DNA of 64,000 nucleotides. It comes from Siculibacillus sp. (GTDB lineage: Bacteria; Pseudomonadota; Alphaproteobacteria; Rhizobiales; Ancalomicrobiaceae). Each line of letters starts with the position of its first letter. Position 1 is the first letter of the stretch. The stretch is taken from positions 1-64,000 of the forward strand of contig JAOTSD010000013.1 of NCBI GenBank assembly GCA_030247555.1, written 5' to 3'. Shown one piece after another: positions 54,248 to 62,809 of this stretch. The notes below the pieces were generated by a model, which ran no database searches, was not told where the DNA came from, and worked only from the letters and a program-made list of their open reading frames with translations. The translations under genes were made by a program, and so were the position numbers.

Positions 54248-55693
54248 TCAGAAGCCGCCGTCGGCGCTGTCGCCGCCACCACCACCGAAGCCGCCGTCGG
54301 CGCTGGACCCGCCTCCGCCGCCGAAGCCGCCGGAGGAGCCGCCGCCCCATGAACCGCCATCGTCGCCACCGCTCCACCAGCCGCCGCCGCCGAACGTGTC
54401 GCCGGAGCGCCGGTGCGGCGCCTGATAGCCGCCGAGGATCACCTTCCACAACTCGGGGCTCGAGATGATGCCGCCGATGATGCCGCCGATGACGTTGCCG
54501 AGCATCGACTCGTTGTTGAAGGTGACGCCGGGGCGGTCGTAACCCGACCGACGGAAGCGCTCCTGCGTGGCCTCGAGTTCGGCGCGCCGGCGGGAGACCT
54601 CGCGGATGGTCCCGCGCGTCTCGGCGACCTCACGCTCGGCCCTGCCGATCGAGCGTCCGTATTCCTCGATCCGCTGGACGATCTTCTCGTCCTCGGGCGT
54701 CGGCGTCTCGTAGGCCTGCGCCCACAGCGTCCGGATGTCGGTGGAGGCGAGGCTCGCCGCCACACCCTCCAGCGCCCGGGCGATCTCCGGATCGTCACCG
54801 CCGACCAACGCTCCGTGACCGGCGTCGAGGGCAGCGAGATCGGCCTGGACCGTGGCGATGCCGGCGTTGCCGGCGTCGATCTCGGCCTTCACCGCCGCGA
54901 ACTCGGCTTCCAGCGCCCCGATGCCGTCGACCTCCAGCGCCGCACGCTCGATCGCGGTGCGCGTCGCCGCCACTTCGGCGACCGCTGCCGCCTTGCGGTC
55001 GGCGTGTTCGCGCAGGCGCAGCGGGATTTCGAGCAGCATGGCGTAGTTCGGCCGCGCCTCGATGAAACCGCAGACCTTCGCCACCTTGCGGTCGAAGAAG
55101 CGGACGAAGGACCCGGCCGAGTATTTCGAGGTGCCGAAGCCGTTCGCCCACAGATACATGAAGAGCGCGTCCGACTCGTAGGGCGCCCCCTTCTCGACAC
55201 GGTCGCGCTCGGCCTGATCGGCCTTGGCGTCGGCCTTGCGCGCCACCTCCTCGGCCGCGGCGACCTTCTCGGCCGCCGCCAGCCACGCCGGATCCGAGGC
55301 GAGACGAGCCTCGGTCTTCGCCCGGAAAGCGTCCATCCGGCCGATGACGTCCTCGAGCCGCCCGGCGATGGCGTGACGATCGGCCTGGGCCTTCTGCAGC
55401 GATCTCGTCGCCGAGGCGCGGCGTTGGACGATCTCCTCGAGCGCGGCGCGCTTCTCCGCGAGCACCTTCAGCGCATGTCGCTCGGCTCGATCGAGCGTAC
55501 CGCTCACCGTCGCCCCGGCGAGTGCGTCGAGGCGGACGCGGGCGAGCGCGCGATAGGCTTCGGCCTGCTCGAAGCGCAGGCGTTCGGCCTCCTGGGTGGC
55601 CGAGGCCAGCGTCGCGTCGAGACGGTTCTCGTCGTCGCGGATGCCGGCGATGGCGTTCTCGATCTGGAGGAGCGCGTCGCGTCCGGAAATCAT
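54248..55693 (-). CDS. Coiled-coil protein with Gly-rich tail, third gene of an uncharacterised operon
   Basis: A 481-residue protein of no named family I can assign. Residues 1-175 are Ala/Glu/Arg-rich coiled coil. A conserved-looking globular segment follows (about 170-225, ESDALFMYLWANGFGTSKYSAGSFVRFFDRKVAKVCGFIEARPNYAMLLEIPLRLREHADR), then a second coiled coil (225-375). A short hydrophobic stretch (MLGNVIGGIIGGIISSPELW, about 393-412) may insert in or touch membrane. The last 55 residues are Gly/Ser/Trp repeats ending DGGF, reminiscent of the Gly-rich tails of TPM-domain proteins. It starts 4 bp after the DUF6384 stop, so the two are translationally coupled. No enzymatic motif is seen. 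Confidence 0.75.
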   Translation of the reverse strand: MISGRDALLQIENAIAGIRDDENRLDATLASATQEAERLRFEQAEAYRALARVRLDALAGATVSGTLDRAERHALKVLAEKRAALEEIVQRRASATRSLQKAQADRHAIAGRLEDVIGRMDAFRAKTEARLASDPAWLAAAEKVAAAEEVARKADAKADQAERDRVEKGAPYESDALFMYLWANGFGTSKYSAGSFVRFFDRKVAKVCGFIEARPNYAMLLEIPLRLREHADRKAAAVAEVAATRTAIERAALEVDGIGALEAEFAAVKAEIDAGNAGIATVQADLAALDAGHGALVGGDDPEIARALEGVAASLASTDIRTLWAQAYETPTPEDEKIVQRIEEYGRSIGRAEREVAETRGTIREVSRRRAELEATQERFRRSGYDRPGVTFNNESMLGNVIGGIIGGIISSPELWKVILGGYQAPHRRSGDTFGGGGWWSGGDDGGSWGGGSSGGFGGGGGSSADGGFGGGGGDSADGGF

Positions 55694-55697
55694 GATG

Positions 55698-56675
55698 TCA
55701 CCACTTGGTGATGGCGCCGGCCTGAACCGGCATGGCCCAACGGACGTCGATCTCGCCGCGGCGCTTCTCGCCGAGGCGCGTGTTCTGGATGACGTTGTCG
55801 TCCCGCTTGTCGGCGGCCACTTGATCGTAGGTCGACTTCGGCACGCGCTGACCCCACATCGTCACGTTGCTCGTCGTTTGGTCGGACTCGCTGGTGATCG
55901 TCCGCTCCAGTGCCCGCCCGCCGCTCCCCACGGCCTCGACGATCAGATAGTGGCGCGTGTCGGTCGCCCCGCCGCGTGGCGAGAAGAAGACACCGGACCG
56001 CAAGTCGTTCCGCGCCACGATCCGCACCTCGTAGGCTTCGCGCAGCGTCGCCGTCAGCCCGTCGAGATCGCCGATCGCCGCCTTGGCGCCGGTCGCGTCC
56101 TTGCGGGCGATCGCCGCCTCGCCGCGCCCGGCGATGTCGGTCGCCTTCGTCTTGGCGTCGGCCACCTTGGCCTCGTCGAGCGCCGTGCGCTTCGCCTTGG
56201 CGAGCGCGGCGGGAAGCGTCTCGGTGATCTCGATGCGCGAGGCCGTCGCCGCCCGCTCCGACGCTCCGACGACGAAATACTGATATGCACCGCCGAGGAT
56301 GGCGACGGCCAGACCGGCGCTGCCGAAGATCAGGCTCCAGCGTCTGCGCTCCACCCACATCGTGGCCAACGTCCGGGCGAAGCTCGGCGGCGGCGGCTTG
56401 AAGGTGAAGCGGCTCTCCTCGAGCGCCTTCACCCCCTGCTCGACGATCGCGTCGGGCACCTCGATGCCCTGGCCGGCGTAGATCTGTTTCAGCCGCGCGA
56501 CCAGCTCCGCCTTGCGGACGTCGTCGTCGATCTCCTTCAGCGCCAGATTCTCCTGATGTCGCAGGGTGTCGACGACATCCATGGCGAGCATGAGGTCGTC
56601 GAGTTTCTGCGGCGCCGGAGGCGGTGCGGAGGAGCCCGTGGCCGCGGAGAGCGAGGTCGTGGCGACGTCGGTCAT
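55698..56675 (-). CDS. DUF6384-like single-pass membrane protein
   Basis: A 325-residue protein. A cytoplasmic head begins PQKLDDLMLAMDVVDTLRHQENLALKE and runs to a short basic stretch. There is one membrane helix (about 113-135, SLIFGSAGLAVAILGGAYQYFVV), then a helical A/K-rich segment (about 140-205). A C-terminal beta-rich extracytoplasmic domain follows (VFFSPRGGATDTRHYLIVEAVGSGG...TITSESDQTTSNVTMWGQRVP). The LDDLMLAMDVVDTLRH start is the signature of proteins annotated DUF6384. Function is unknown. It is the middle gene of a three-gene minus-strand operon, 131 bp after the first gene. Confidence 0.78.
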   Translation of the reverse strand: MTDVATTSLSAATGSSAPPPAPQKLDDLMLAMDVVDTLRHQENLALKEIDDDVRKAELVARLKQIYAGQGIEVPDAIVEQGVKALEESRFTFKPPPPSFARTLATMWVERRRWSLIFGSAGLAVAILGGAYQYFVVGASERAATASRIEITETLPAALAKAKRTALDEAKVADAKTKATDIAGRGEAAIARKDATGAKAAIGDLDGLTATLREAYEVRIVARNDLRSGVFFSPRGGATDTRHYLIVEAVGSGGRALERTITSESDQTTSNVTMWGQRVPKSTYDQVAADKRDDNVIQNTRLGEKRRGEIDVRWAMPVQAGAITKW

Positions 56676-56806
56676 GGAGAATGCGCCTCATGCCGGGCCC
56701 CGGCGACGCGGCGGTCGCCGGGAGAATCCGTCCGGTCTTCGGTCCGCCGTCGGGCGACGGCGGACGCACGAGCGACCGCGGGCCCATCGCCCGCGGTCGG
56801 TTGCGA

Positions 56807-57982
56807 TCACTTCGGCGCCTCGAGGGTGTTGCCCTCGGCGATCAGGCGAGCGATGCGGCGCTTGCCGTCCTCGACCGCGTCGCGGATCTCGGCCGAGTTC
56901 TTGGTCGAGAGGTCGCGCATCTCGGCGATGATCTCGGTCGAGCGCTCCTGGAAGTTGACGACCGAGTCGACGAGCTTCTTGACCGCGTCGGCGCGGACGG
57001 TCGGGCCGTAGCCGGCGCGCACCGCCGCCTCCTGCACTTTGTCGCCGATCTCGGCCAGCGTCTCGAGGCTCTTCGATACGCCCTCCTTCATCGCGTTGAG
57101 AGTTTCGGTCGCCTCGTGCAGGCCGAACATGCCGGTGAACGACGCCTTGAGCGCGGTCAGCACCGAATCGTTGGTCGAGAAGAAGCTCACCGCCTGCTGG
57201 TAGACGCGCTCCTTGGCGTTGGTCGTCTGCATCAGACGCGCCATGATGACCTCGGACGTGTTGTAGCCGATGGTCAGGTTGTCGGAGAGGTCCTTGGCGA
57301 TCTGGTAGCGCTTCTCTTCGTCCTGGGTGCGGCGGACGTGTTCGTCGCGCACCATCTCGAGACGCGCCTTCTCGGCCGGTTCGCCCTGGAAGGCGGCGAC
57401 CGCCTTGCCGGCGGCGTCGAGCTCGACCTTGGCCGCATCCCACTTCGCCTCGGCGGTCTTCAGCACCTCGAGCGCCAGCACCTCGGCCTGCTTCAGCGCG
57501 CCGCGGAAGTCGCGGTAGCTCTCGAGGATCACGCCCTCGCGTTCGATCTGGTTCTTGGTCTCCTTGGAGACTTCGAGATAGGTGGCGCGGATGCTGTCGA
57601 AGCGGTCGGAGATGTCGCCGCGCGAGATCTTCATCCAGGCGTTGGTGGCGCGCTCGAAGATGTCGATCTTCCCGTCGGCGACCTGGTCGACCATCTTCTT
57701 GGCGTCGTCGCGGATCGAATCGAACCCGGCGGTGATCTGCTTGTAGCGCTCGCCGATCTCCATGCCGGCGATCTGGTTGCGCACCACCTCGTTGAACACC
57801 TCGACCTGGCCGAGGGTGCGGGTGATGACGACGATCTTGTCCGGTTCGAGGGCGGAGATCTTCTCGAGCAGCCCGACGATCGGCGCGTCCTGCGTCTTCG
57901 CCGGCGCGAGACCGAGGTCCCTCAGGGCGCCCATCGCCTTGTCGAGGTACTGCATCGGGGTCTTGATGATGACGTCGGACAC
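56807..57982 (-). CDS. Conserved alphaproteobacterial coiled-coil protein ('cell surface protein' family), TelA-like in outline
   Basis: A 391-residue protein from a GTG start at 57982, with GGGAGAG 7 nt upstream. It has no signal or membrane helix and is almost wholly helical. Conserved-looking blocks are DKIVVITRTLGQVEVFNEVVRNQIAGMEIGERY, DDAKKMVDQVADGKIDIFERATNAWMKISRGDISDRF and SDNLTIGYNTSEVIMARLMQTTNAKERVYQQAVSFFSTNDSVLTALKASF. Proteins like this are labelled 'cell surface protein' in alphaproteobacteria without experimental basis. Size, helical nature and the ISYNTSEVIMARL-type segment recall toxic-anion-resistance TelA proteins, which is only a resemblance. It heads the operon with DUF6384 and the Gly-tailed protein. 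Confidence 0.78.
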   Translation of the reverse strand: MSDVIIKTPMQYLDKAMGALRDLGLAPAKTQDAPIVGLLEKISALEPDKIVVITRTLGQVEVFNEVVRNQIAGMEIGERYKQITAGFDSIRDDAKKMVDQVADGKIDIFERATNAWMKISRGDISDRFDSIRATYLEVSKETKNQIEREGVILESYRDFRGALKQAEVLALEVLKTAEAKWDAAKVELDAAGKAVAAFQGEPAEKARLEMVRDEHVRRTQDEEKRYQIAKDLSDNLTIGYNTSEVIMARLMQTTNAKERVYQQAVSFFSTNDSVLTALKASFTGMFGLHEATETLNAMKEGVSKSLETLAEIGDKVQEAAVRAGYGPTVRADAVKKLVDSVVNFQERSTEIIAEMRDLSTKNSAEIRDAVEDGKRRIARLIAEGNTLEAPK

Positions 57983-58342
57983 GGGAAGCTCTCCCTGAAA
58001 GGTGGCGGGCGAGGGTCTCGCCCGAGGACGGAGGACGGGCGGCGGGCCGCCTTCGAAGATCGACGCCGGACCGAATGGTTCGGCCGACGCGTGATGTGGT
58101 GATCGTCCCTCCCTCCCGCCAGAGGGGAGACGCGAATGGTGTACGGCCTCGATGCGACGTTCCGCCGACGGACTTCCGTCGCGTCGCCTCACCTCGGGCG
58201 AGGGGAGAATGACACAACATCGTGACGGGTGGAACGGCACCCGGGCCGCCCTGCGCGTCGCATGTCCCCCCTGCGCCGGCGAGGTGGCGGGCCGGCGCGG
58301 TTCGGTTATCTTCAAACGATTCGAGAATGAAAGTCCCCTCGC
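57983..58342. other. 360-bp divergent intergenic region
   Basis: No gene is supported. Next to the minus-strand operon there is a leader hairpin CGGGCGAG-ggt-CTCGCCCG (58006-58024), whose 3' side on the minus strand leads into the ribosome site. The rest is GC-rich, with fragments such as GAGGGGAGA on both strands. Promoters for both the coiled-coil operon and the MFS gene must lie here, but no convincing -35/-10 pair was found. Confidence 0.5.
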
Positions 58343-59533
58343 GTGCCCACTCTCGTCGTCCTCGTCTTCGGCTACCTTCTCTCCCAGTTCTATCGCTCGT
58401 TCCTCGCGGTGATCGCCCCGGAACTGGCGACGGACGTCCATCTCGGACCGGCGGAACTCGGCATCGTCTCCGCCGCCTTCTTCGCCGCCTTCGCTCTGGT
58501 TCAATTGCCGATCGGCGCATCGCTCGACCGCTTCGGCGCGCGCCGGACGGTGGCGATCCCGATGCTCTCGGCGGTCGTCGGCGCGGCGGTCTTCGCGCTG
58601 GCCCGCGAGCCCTGGCATTCGGTCGCCGGCATGGCGTTGATCGGTTTCGGCTGTGCTCCGATCTACATGGGAGCTTTGTGGGTGATCGGCCGGACGACGA
58701 CGCCGGCGCGCTTCGCCCTGTGGTCGTCGGCGATCGTCGGCGTCGGTTCGCTCGGCAACCTCGCCGCCGCCACGCCGCTCGCCGCCGCCGCGGCCGGCTT
58801 CGGCTGGCGGGCGACCATGCTCGGCATCGCCGCCGCGACGCTCCTCTCCGCCTTCTTCGTCTTCCTAGTGGTGAAAGAACCGCCGCCGGCGGACCATTCC
58901 GCCGCGGGCGGACCGAAGCCCGGCATCGCCGCCGTCCTGCGGATCCGCGAATTGTGGCCGCTCTATCCGATCGCCCTCGTCTCCTATCCGATCGTCGTGG
59001 CGATCCGCGGCCTGTGGGTCGGACCCTATTTTTCTCAGGTCCACGGCCTCGCGCCGGTCGATCGCGGCAACGCCGTCTCGGTCATGGTCTTCGCCATGAT
59101 CGCCGGCGCCTTCGTCTACGGGCCGCTCGATCGCTGGTTCGGCACCCGCAAATGGGTGGTGACGGGCGGCACGGTGATCACCATCGCCGGCCTCGCCGCA
59201 CTCGCCTTCGCCCCGGCCATGCCGGTCGTGCCGGCGAGCCTGATGTTCGGGGTGATCGGCGGCTTCGGCCTGACCTACGGCGTGCTGATGGCCCATTCCC
59301 GCGCCTTCCTGCCGACGCCGGTGCTCGGCCGCGGCCTGACGCTGATGAACATGTTCATCATCGGCGGGGCGGCGATCCTGCAGCCGCTGTCCGGCGCCTT
59401 CATGGAGGCGATGGCGAACGCCGGCGCCAGCCCGGCCGCCGCGCACGGCGCCCTCTACGGCGCCTTCGCCGTCGCACTCACCGCGACGCTCGCCGTCTAT
59501 CTCCTGTCGCGCGACGCCGTGCCCGCCCGCTGA
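58343..59533 (+). CDS. MFS transporter
   Basis: A 396-residue, 12-helix major facilitator from a GTG start at 58343. The first helix is VVLVFGYLLSQFYRSFLAVIAPEL. The loop 2-3 motif is GASLDRFGARRTVAIPML, matching the MFS motif A (G-x-x-x-D-R-x-G-x-R-R), with the second-half counterpart GPLDRWFGTRKWVVTGG. The large central loop is short. The substrate is unknown. It precedes the sulfur cluster by 271 bp with an inverted repeat between them and is probably a separate unit. Confidence 0.87.
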   Translation: MPTLVVLVFGYLLSQFYRSFLAVIAPELATDVHLGPAELGIVSAAFFAAFALVQLPIGASLDRFGARRTVAIPMLSAVVGAAVFALAREPWHSVAGMALIGFGCAPIYMGALWVIGRTTTPARFALWSSAIVGVGSLGNLAAATPLAAAAAGFGWRATMLGIAAATLLSAFFVFLVVKEPPPADHSAAGGPKPGIAAVLRIRELWPLYPIALVSYPIVVAIRGLWVGPYFSQVHGLAPVDRGNAVSVMVFAMIAGAFVYGPLDRWFGTRKWVVTGGTVITIAGLAALAFAPAMPVVPASLMFGVIGGFGLTYGVLMAHSRAFLPTPVLGRGLTLMNMFIIGGAAILQPLSGAFMEAMANAGASPAAAHGALYGAFAVALTATLAVYLLSRDAVPAR

Positions 59534-59546
59534 CCGGGCACTTCCA

Positions 59547-59570
59547 ACGTATTCGTACATGCGAATACGT
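59547..59570. repeat. 9-bp inverted repeat between MFS and sulfite reductase genes
   Basis: ACGTATTCG (59547-59555) and CGAATACGT (59562-59570) are perfect inverted arms around TACATG, 14 bp after the MFS stop. It could be the MFS terminator, although its AT content and absence of a T-run also fit a dimeric regulator site. Confidence 0.55.
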
Positions 59571-59804
59571 GGATGATTTCTCGAAGAACCCGCGCCGCCA
59601 CGGCGGGAGCTCACCGAGAGCGGATTTCGTCACCGTCGACGGCGGCGAATTCGCCGGCATTCTTCGTTGCACGGCATGACGCGGAAAGTTTTCCACGTCC
59701 CCTCGGCAATTCGCAATCGCCGACGGCGCGCGATCGGCCGCCGTCTCCTAGAAATCCGTCGAGACGGGCGAGGCCCGTCGCGTCGGACCTTCGAGGAGAC
59801 CGCC

Positions 59805-60104
59805 ATGCAGATCGTCACCGCCAATCGCCTCGTCGACGGCCGCGTCGTCTTCCGCACCGCGGCCGGCCACTGGAGCGAGACCCTCGCCGCCGCCCTCCTC
59901 CTCGACGCCGCCGACGTGAGCGCGGCACTCGCGGCGAGCGCCGCAGACGTCGCCGCCCGGCGCATCGTCGCGCCCTATGCGGTCGAGGTGACCCTCACCT
60001 CCTCCGGCCCGGTGCCGAAGACCGTGCGCGAGCGGATCCGCGCCGGCGGCCCGACCTCGGGCAGCGAGACCCTCGCCCCGACGCGCCCCGCCCGCGCCGC
60101 CTGA
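59805..60104 (+). CDS. DUF2849 protein of the sulfite reductase cluster
   Basis: A 99-residue protein. The ATG at 59805 follows GAGGAG by 6 nt. The sequence (MQIVTANRLVDGRVVFRTAAGHW...ARRIVAPYAVEVTL) matches DUF2849, a small family found almost only next to cysI-type sulfite/nitrite reductase and DUF934 genes in alphaproteobacteria. Its biochemical role is unknown; an accessory part in sulfite reduction is assumed. It ends 26 bp before cysI. Confidence 0.88.
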   Translation: MQIVTANRLVDGRVVFRTAAGHWSETLAAALLLDAADVSAALAASAADVAARRIVAPYAVEVTLTSSGPVPKTVRERIRAGGPTSGSETLAPTRPARAA

Positions 60105-60130
60105 GCCGAACGCCGCCGAAGGACGAACCC

Positions 60131-61792
60131 ATGTACGTCTACGACGATTTCGACCGCCGCTTCGTCGCCGCCCGGGTCGAACAGTTCCGCGATCAGGTCG
60201 CCCGCCGCCTCTCCGGCGAACTGACGGAGGAGCAGTTCCGGCCGCTCCGCCTGATGAACGGCGTCTACCTGCAACTCCACTCCTACATGCTGCGCGTCGC
60301 CATCCCCTACGGCACGCTGTCGAGCACGCAGTTGCGCCGCCTCGCCCGCATCGCCCGCACCCACGATCGGGGCTACGGCCACTTCACCACCCGTCAGAAC
60401 ATCCAGTTCAACTGGCCGTCGCTGGAGAAGATCCCGGGCATCCTCGCCGAACTCGCCGAGGTCGAGATGCACGCCATCCAGACCTCGGGCAACTGCATCC
60501 GTTCGATCACCTCCGACCACTTCGCCGGCGCGAGCGCCGACGAGGTCGTCGATCCGCGACCCTATGCCGAGATCCTGCGCCAGTGGTCGTCGGTCCACCC
60601 GGAGTTCGGCTTCCTGCCGCGCAAGTTCAAGATCGCGATCACCGGCGCGGTTCAGGATCGCGCCGCCATCCGCGTCCACGACGTCGGCCTGCGCGTGGTG
60701 CGCCGCGACGACGGCGAGATCGGCTTCACCGTCTTCGTCGGCGGCGGTCTCGGCCGCTCGCCCTTCCTCGCCTGGGAACTGCGCAACTTCCTGCCGGAGA
60801 AGGACCTGCTCGCCTATGTCGAAGCGATCCTGCGCGTCTACAATCTCTATGGACGACGCGACAACAAGTACAAGGCGCGCATCAAGATCCTGATGCACGA
60901 GGCCGGCTTCGAGACGGTGCGCGACGAGGTCGAGGCCGAGTTCGCCCGCATCCGCGGTCGTGCCCTCGAACTTCCCGCCGCCGATGTCGCCCGCATCGCC
61001 CGCCGCTTCGCCCTGCCCGCCCTCGCCGGCCGCCCGGCGGTGAGCGTCGTCGAGGCCGCCGCCGCCGCGGCCGATCCCGCCTTCGCCCGCTTCGTCGCCA
61101 CCAACGTCACCCCGCACAAGGTCACCGGCCACGCCTCGCTCACCATCTCGCTGAAGCCGGTCGGCGGCGTCCCCGGCGACGCCACCGCCGACCAGATGGA
61201 CCTCGTCGCCGATCTCGCCGAGCGCCACGCCTTCGGCGAGATCCGCGTCGGCCATCGCCAGAACCTGATCCTGCCGCACGTCGCTCGCGACGACCTGCCG
61301 GCGATCCACGCCGCGCTCGCCGCCGCCGGCCTCGCCACCGCCAACGCCGGGCTCGCCGGCGACACCATCACCTGCCCGGGGCTCGATTTCTGCGCGCTCG
61401 CCAACGCCCGCTCGATCCCGGTCGCCAAGAAGATCTCGCACCGCTTCGCCGATCCGGCGCGCGCCGACGAGATCGGGCCGATCGACATCAAGATCTCCGG
61501 CTGCATCAACGCCTGCGGCCATCATCACGTCGGCGCCATCGGCATCCTCGGCGTCGATCGCAAGGGCGAGGAGTTCTACCAGATCACCGTCGGCGGCAGC
61601 GCCGGCGACGACGCCCGGCTCGGCGACATCGCCGGGCCCGGCTTCCGGCCGCATCGGGTGACCGACGCCGTCGAGACGGTGATCGACACCTGGCTCGACC
61701 ACCGCGTCGCACCGTCGGAGAGCTTCGTCGACACCTACCGCCGGGTCGGTCTCGCGCCGTTCCGCGAAGCCCTCGCCGCCCTCGCCCGCTGA
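60131..61792 (+). CDS. cysI: Sulfite (nitrite/sulfite) reductase hemoprotein CysI type
   Basis: A 553-residue siroheme/4Fe-4S reductase with the duplicated NIR_SIR layout. The first half has YGTLSSTQLRRLARIARTHDRGYGHFTTRQNIQFNW and TSGNCIRSITSDHFAG. The second half has the cluster ligands C415 and C421 (TCPGLDFCALA) and C458 and C462 (GCINACGHHH). It reduces sulfite to sulfide for cysteine synthesis. The genetic setting (DUF2849 before, DUF934 after) is diagnostic of the assimilatory sulfite enzyme in this class. The flavoprotein partner CysJ is absent, as is usual here, so ferredoxin or another donor is likely. The usual cysH is not next in line. Confidence 0.93.
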   Translation: MYVYDDFDRRFVAARVEQFRDQVARRLSGELTEEQFRPLRLMNGVYLQLHSYMLRVAIPYGTLSSTQLRRLARIARTHDRGYGHFTTRQNIQFNWPSLEKIPGILAELAEVEMHAIQTSGNCIRSITSDHFAGASADEVVDPRPYAEILRQWSSVHPEFGFLPRKFKIAITGAVQDRAAIRVHDVGLRVVRRDDGEIGFTVFVGGGLGRSPFLAWELRNFLPEKDLLAYVEAILRVYNLYGRRDNKYKARIKILMHEAGFETVRDEVEAEFARIRGRALELPAADVARIARRFALPALAGRPAVSVVEAAAAAADPAFARFVATNVTPHKVTGHASLTISLKPVGGVPGDATADQMDLVADLAERHAFGEIRVGHRQNLILPHVARDDLPAIHAALAAAGLATANAGLAGDTITCPGLDFCALANARSIPVAKKISHRFADPARADEIGPIDIKISGCINACGHHHVGAIGILGVDRKGEEFYQITVGGSAGDDARLGDIAGPGFRPHRVTDAVETVIDTWLDHRVAPSESFVDTYRRVGLAPFREALAALAR

Positions 61793-61798
61793 AACCCA

Positions 61799-61823
61799 CG
61801 CCGCCGCCCTCGGGGCGGCGGCG
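61799..61823 (+). terminator. Stem-loop between cysI and DUF934
   Basis: CGCCGCCGCCC/GGGCGGCGGCG, an 11-bp stem with a 3-nt loop, begins 7 bp after the cysI stop. It is within the presumed operon and has no T-run, so an mRNA-stabilising or attenuating role is more likely than full termination. Confidence 0.5.
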
Positions 61824-61878
61824 CCCGAGACATCGTCCGCTCCGGTCCGACGACCGGCGCCTCGGAGGAGAACCGGCC

Positions 61879-62415
61879 ATGAGCCGTCACGTGGACGTCT
61901 TCGCCAAGGGCCGCTTCGTGGCCGATCGCTGGAACCTCGTCGCCGACGGCGACCCGCTGCCGGAGGGACCGGTGCTGATCTCGTTCGCTCGGTGGAAGGC
62001 GTCGGCGGCGGATTTCCTCGAAAAAAACCGACCGGTCGGTCTTGTACTGGAACCGTCGGATCCGCTCGACGACGTCGTCGCCGACCTGCCGCGCCTCGCC
62101 GCGATCGCCATCCGCTTCCCCGTGTTCGCCGACGGCCGCGGCTATTCGCTGGCCCGCCTGCTGCGCGATCGTCACGGCTACACCGGCGAGCTGCGGGCGA
62201 TCGGCGACATCCTGATCGATCAGGTGGCGCACTTCTTCCGCGTCGGATTCGACACGCTGGCGATCGACCACGCTCCGACTCGCGCCCGCCTCCTCGCCGG
62301 TGCGCCCGTCTGCCTGCCGCTCCACTACCAGCCGGCGCTCGAACCGGTGACCGCCCCGGTGCCCGGTCGCTCCTGGCTCAGGGTGCCCTACCGTGACGCC
62401 TGGTGTGGAGTGTGA
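61879..62415 (+). CDS. DUF934 protein of the sulfite reductase cluster
   Basis: A 178-residue protein. The ATG at 61879 follows GGAGGAG by 8 nt. The core PRLAAIAIRFPVFADGRGYSLARLLRDRHGYTGELRAIGDILIDQVAHFFRVGFDT is the DUF934 signature. The family always accompanies cysI/cysH clusters and is annotated as an oxidoreductase-associated protein of unknown mechanism. Codons 49-51 contain A AAA AAC immediately followed by a 14-bp palindrome, an unusual A-run for this genome (see findings). The last residues are rich in Trp and Arg. Confidence 0.9.
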   Translation: MSRHVDVFAKGRFVADRWNLVADGDPLPEGPVLISFARWKASAADFLEKNRPVGLVLEPSDPLDDVVADLPRLAAIAIRFPVFADGRGYSLARLLRDRHGYTGELRAIGDILIDQVAHFFRVGFDTLAIDHAPTRARLLAGAPVCLPLHYQPALEPVTAPVPGRSWLRVPYRDAWCGV

Positions 62416-62553
62416 GCGGCTTGCGATGCCGTCGCTCGTGTCGGACCCGAAGTCGGGTCGCGGCGACACGATTCGGCGCGGGCCTCCGACGAGACCCACG
62501 CCGGACGTCGTTTCGGACGGAGATCGCCGCCGGGGCGAGCCCCGGGGAAGCGG

Positions 62554-62760
62554 ATGGCGATCCCACGCCGCGGCGCCCGCCACGCCCTCGTCGATGCGAA
62601 GTGGGTGGAGAACCGGCCGCCGCCGACCGCCGCGGAGATGGACCGGCTCGACAGGCTCTTCGGGGTCGAGGAGACTTCGCCTCCGGCCCGCCGGATTCCG
62701 ACCGCGCCGACGTCGACGGGGCCCGAGATCCGGCCGGCATCGGGCGACGCGATCGCATGA
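62554..62760 (+). CDS. Small hypothetical protein (68 residues)
   Basis: The frame from ATG 62554, with GGGGAAG close upstream, to TGA 62760 encodes a basic head (MAIPRRGARHALVDAKWVEN) and an acidic-helical middle (TAAEMDRLDRLFGVEE), then a Pro/Thr tail. No family is recognised. It lies 138 bp after DUF934 and 49 bp before the Nudix gene on the same strand. The coherent amphipathic middle and position support a real gene, but chance open frames are common at this GC content. Confidence 0.35.
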   Translation: MAIPRRGARHALVDAKWVENRPPPTAAEMDRLDRLFGVEETSPPARRIPTAPTSTGPEIRPASGDAIA

Positions 62761-62809
62761 GCCGGCGGTCGTGGCGGCGCCCCGAGCCCAGGTGAGGAAG
62801 ACCGAACCG

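Noticed and set aside
54248-54420. Gly/Ser-rich C-terminus considered as evidence of a PE_PGRS-like or secreted repeat protein
   Set aside because: There is no signal peptide and the tail is short. Similar Gly tails occur on unrelated coiled-coil and TPM-domain proteins.
52587-54449. 620-codon minus-strand frame opposite padR and the EamA gene
   Set aside because: An antisense shadow. The plus strand encodes recognisable PadR and EamA proteins over the same bases.
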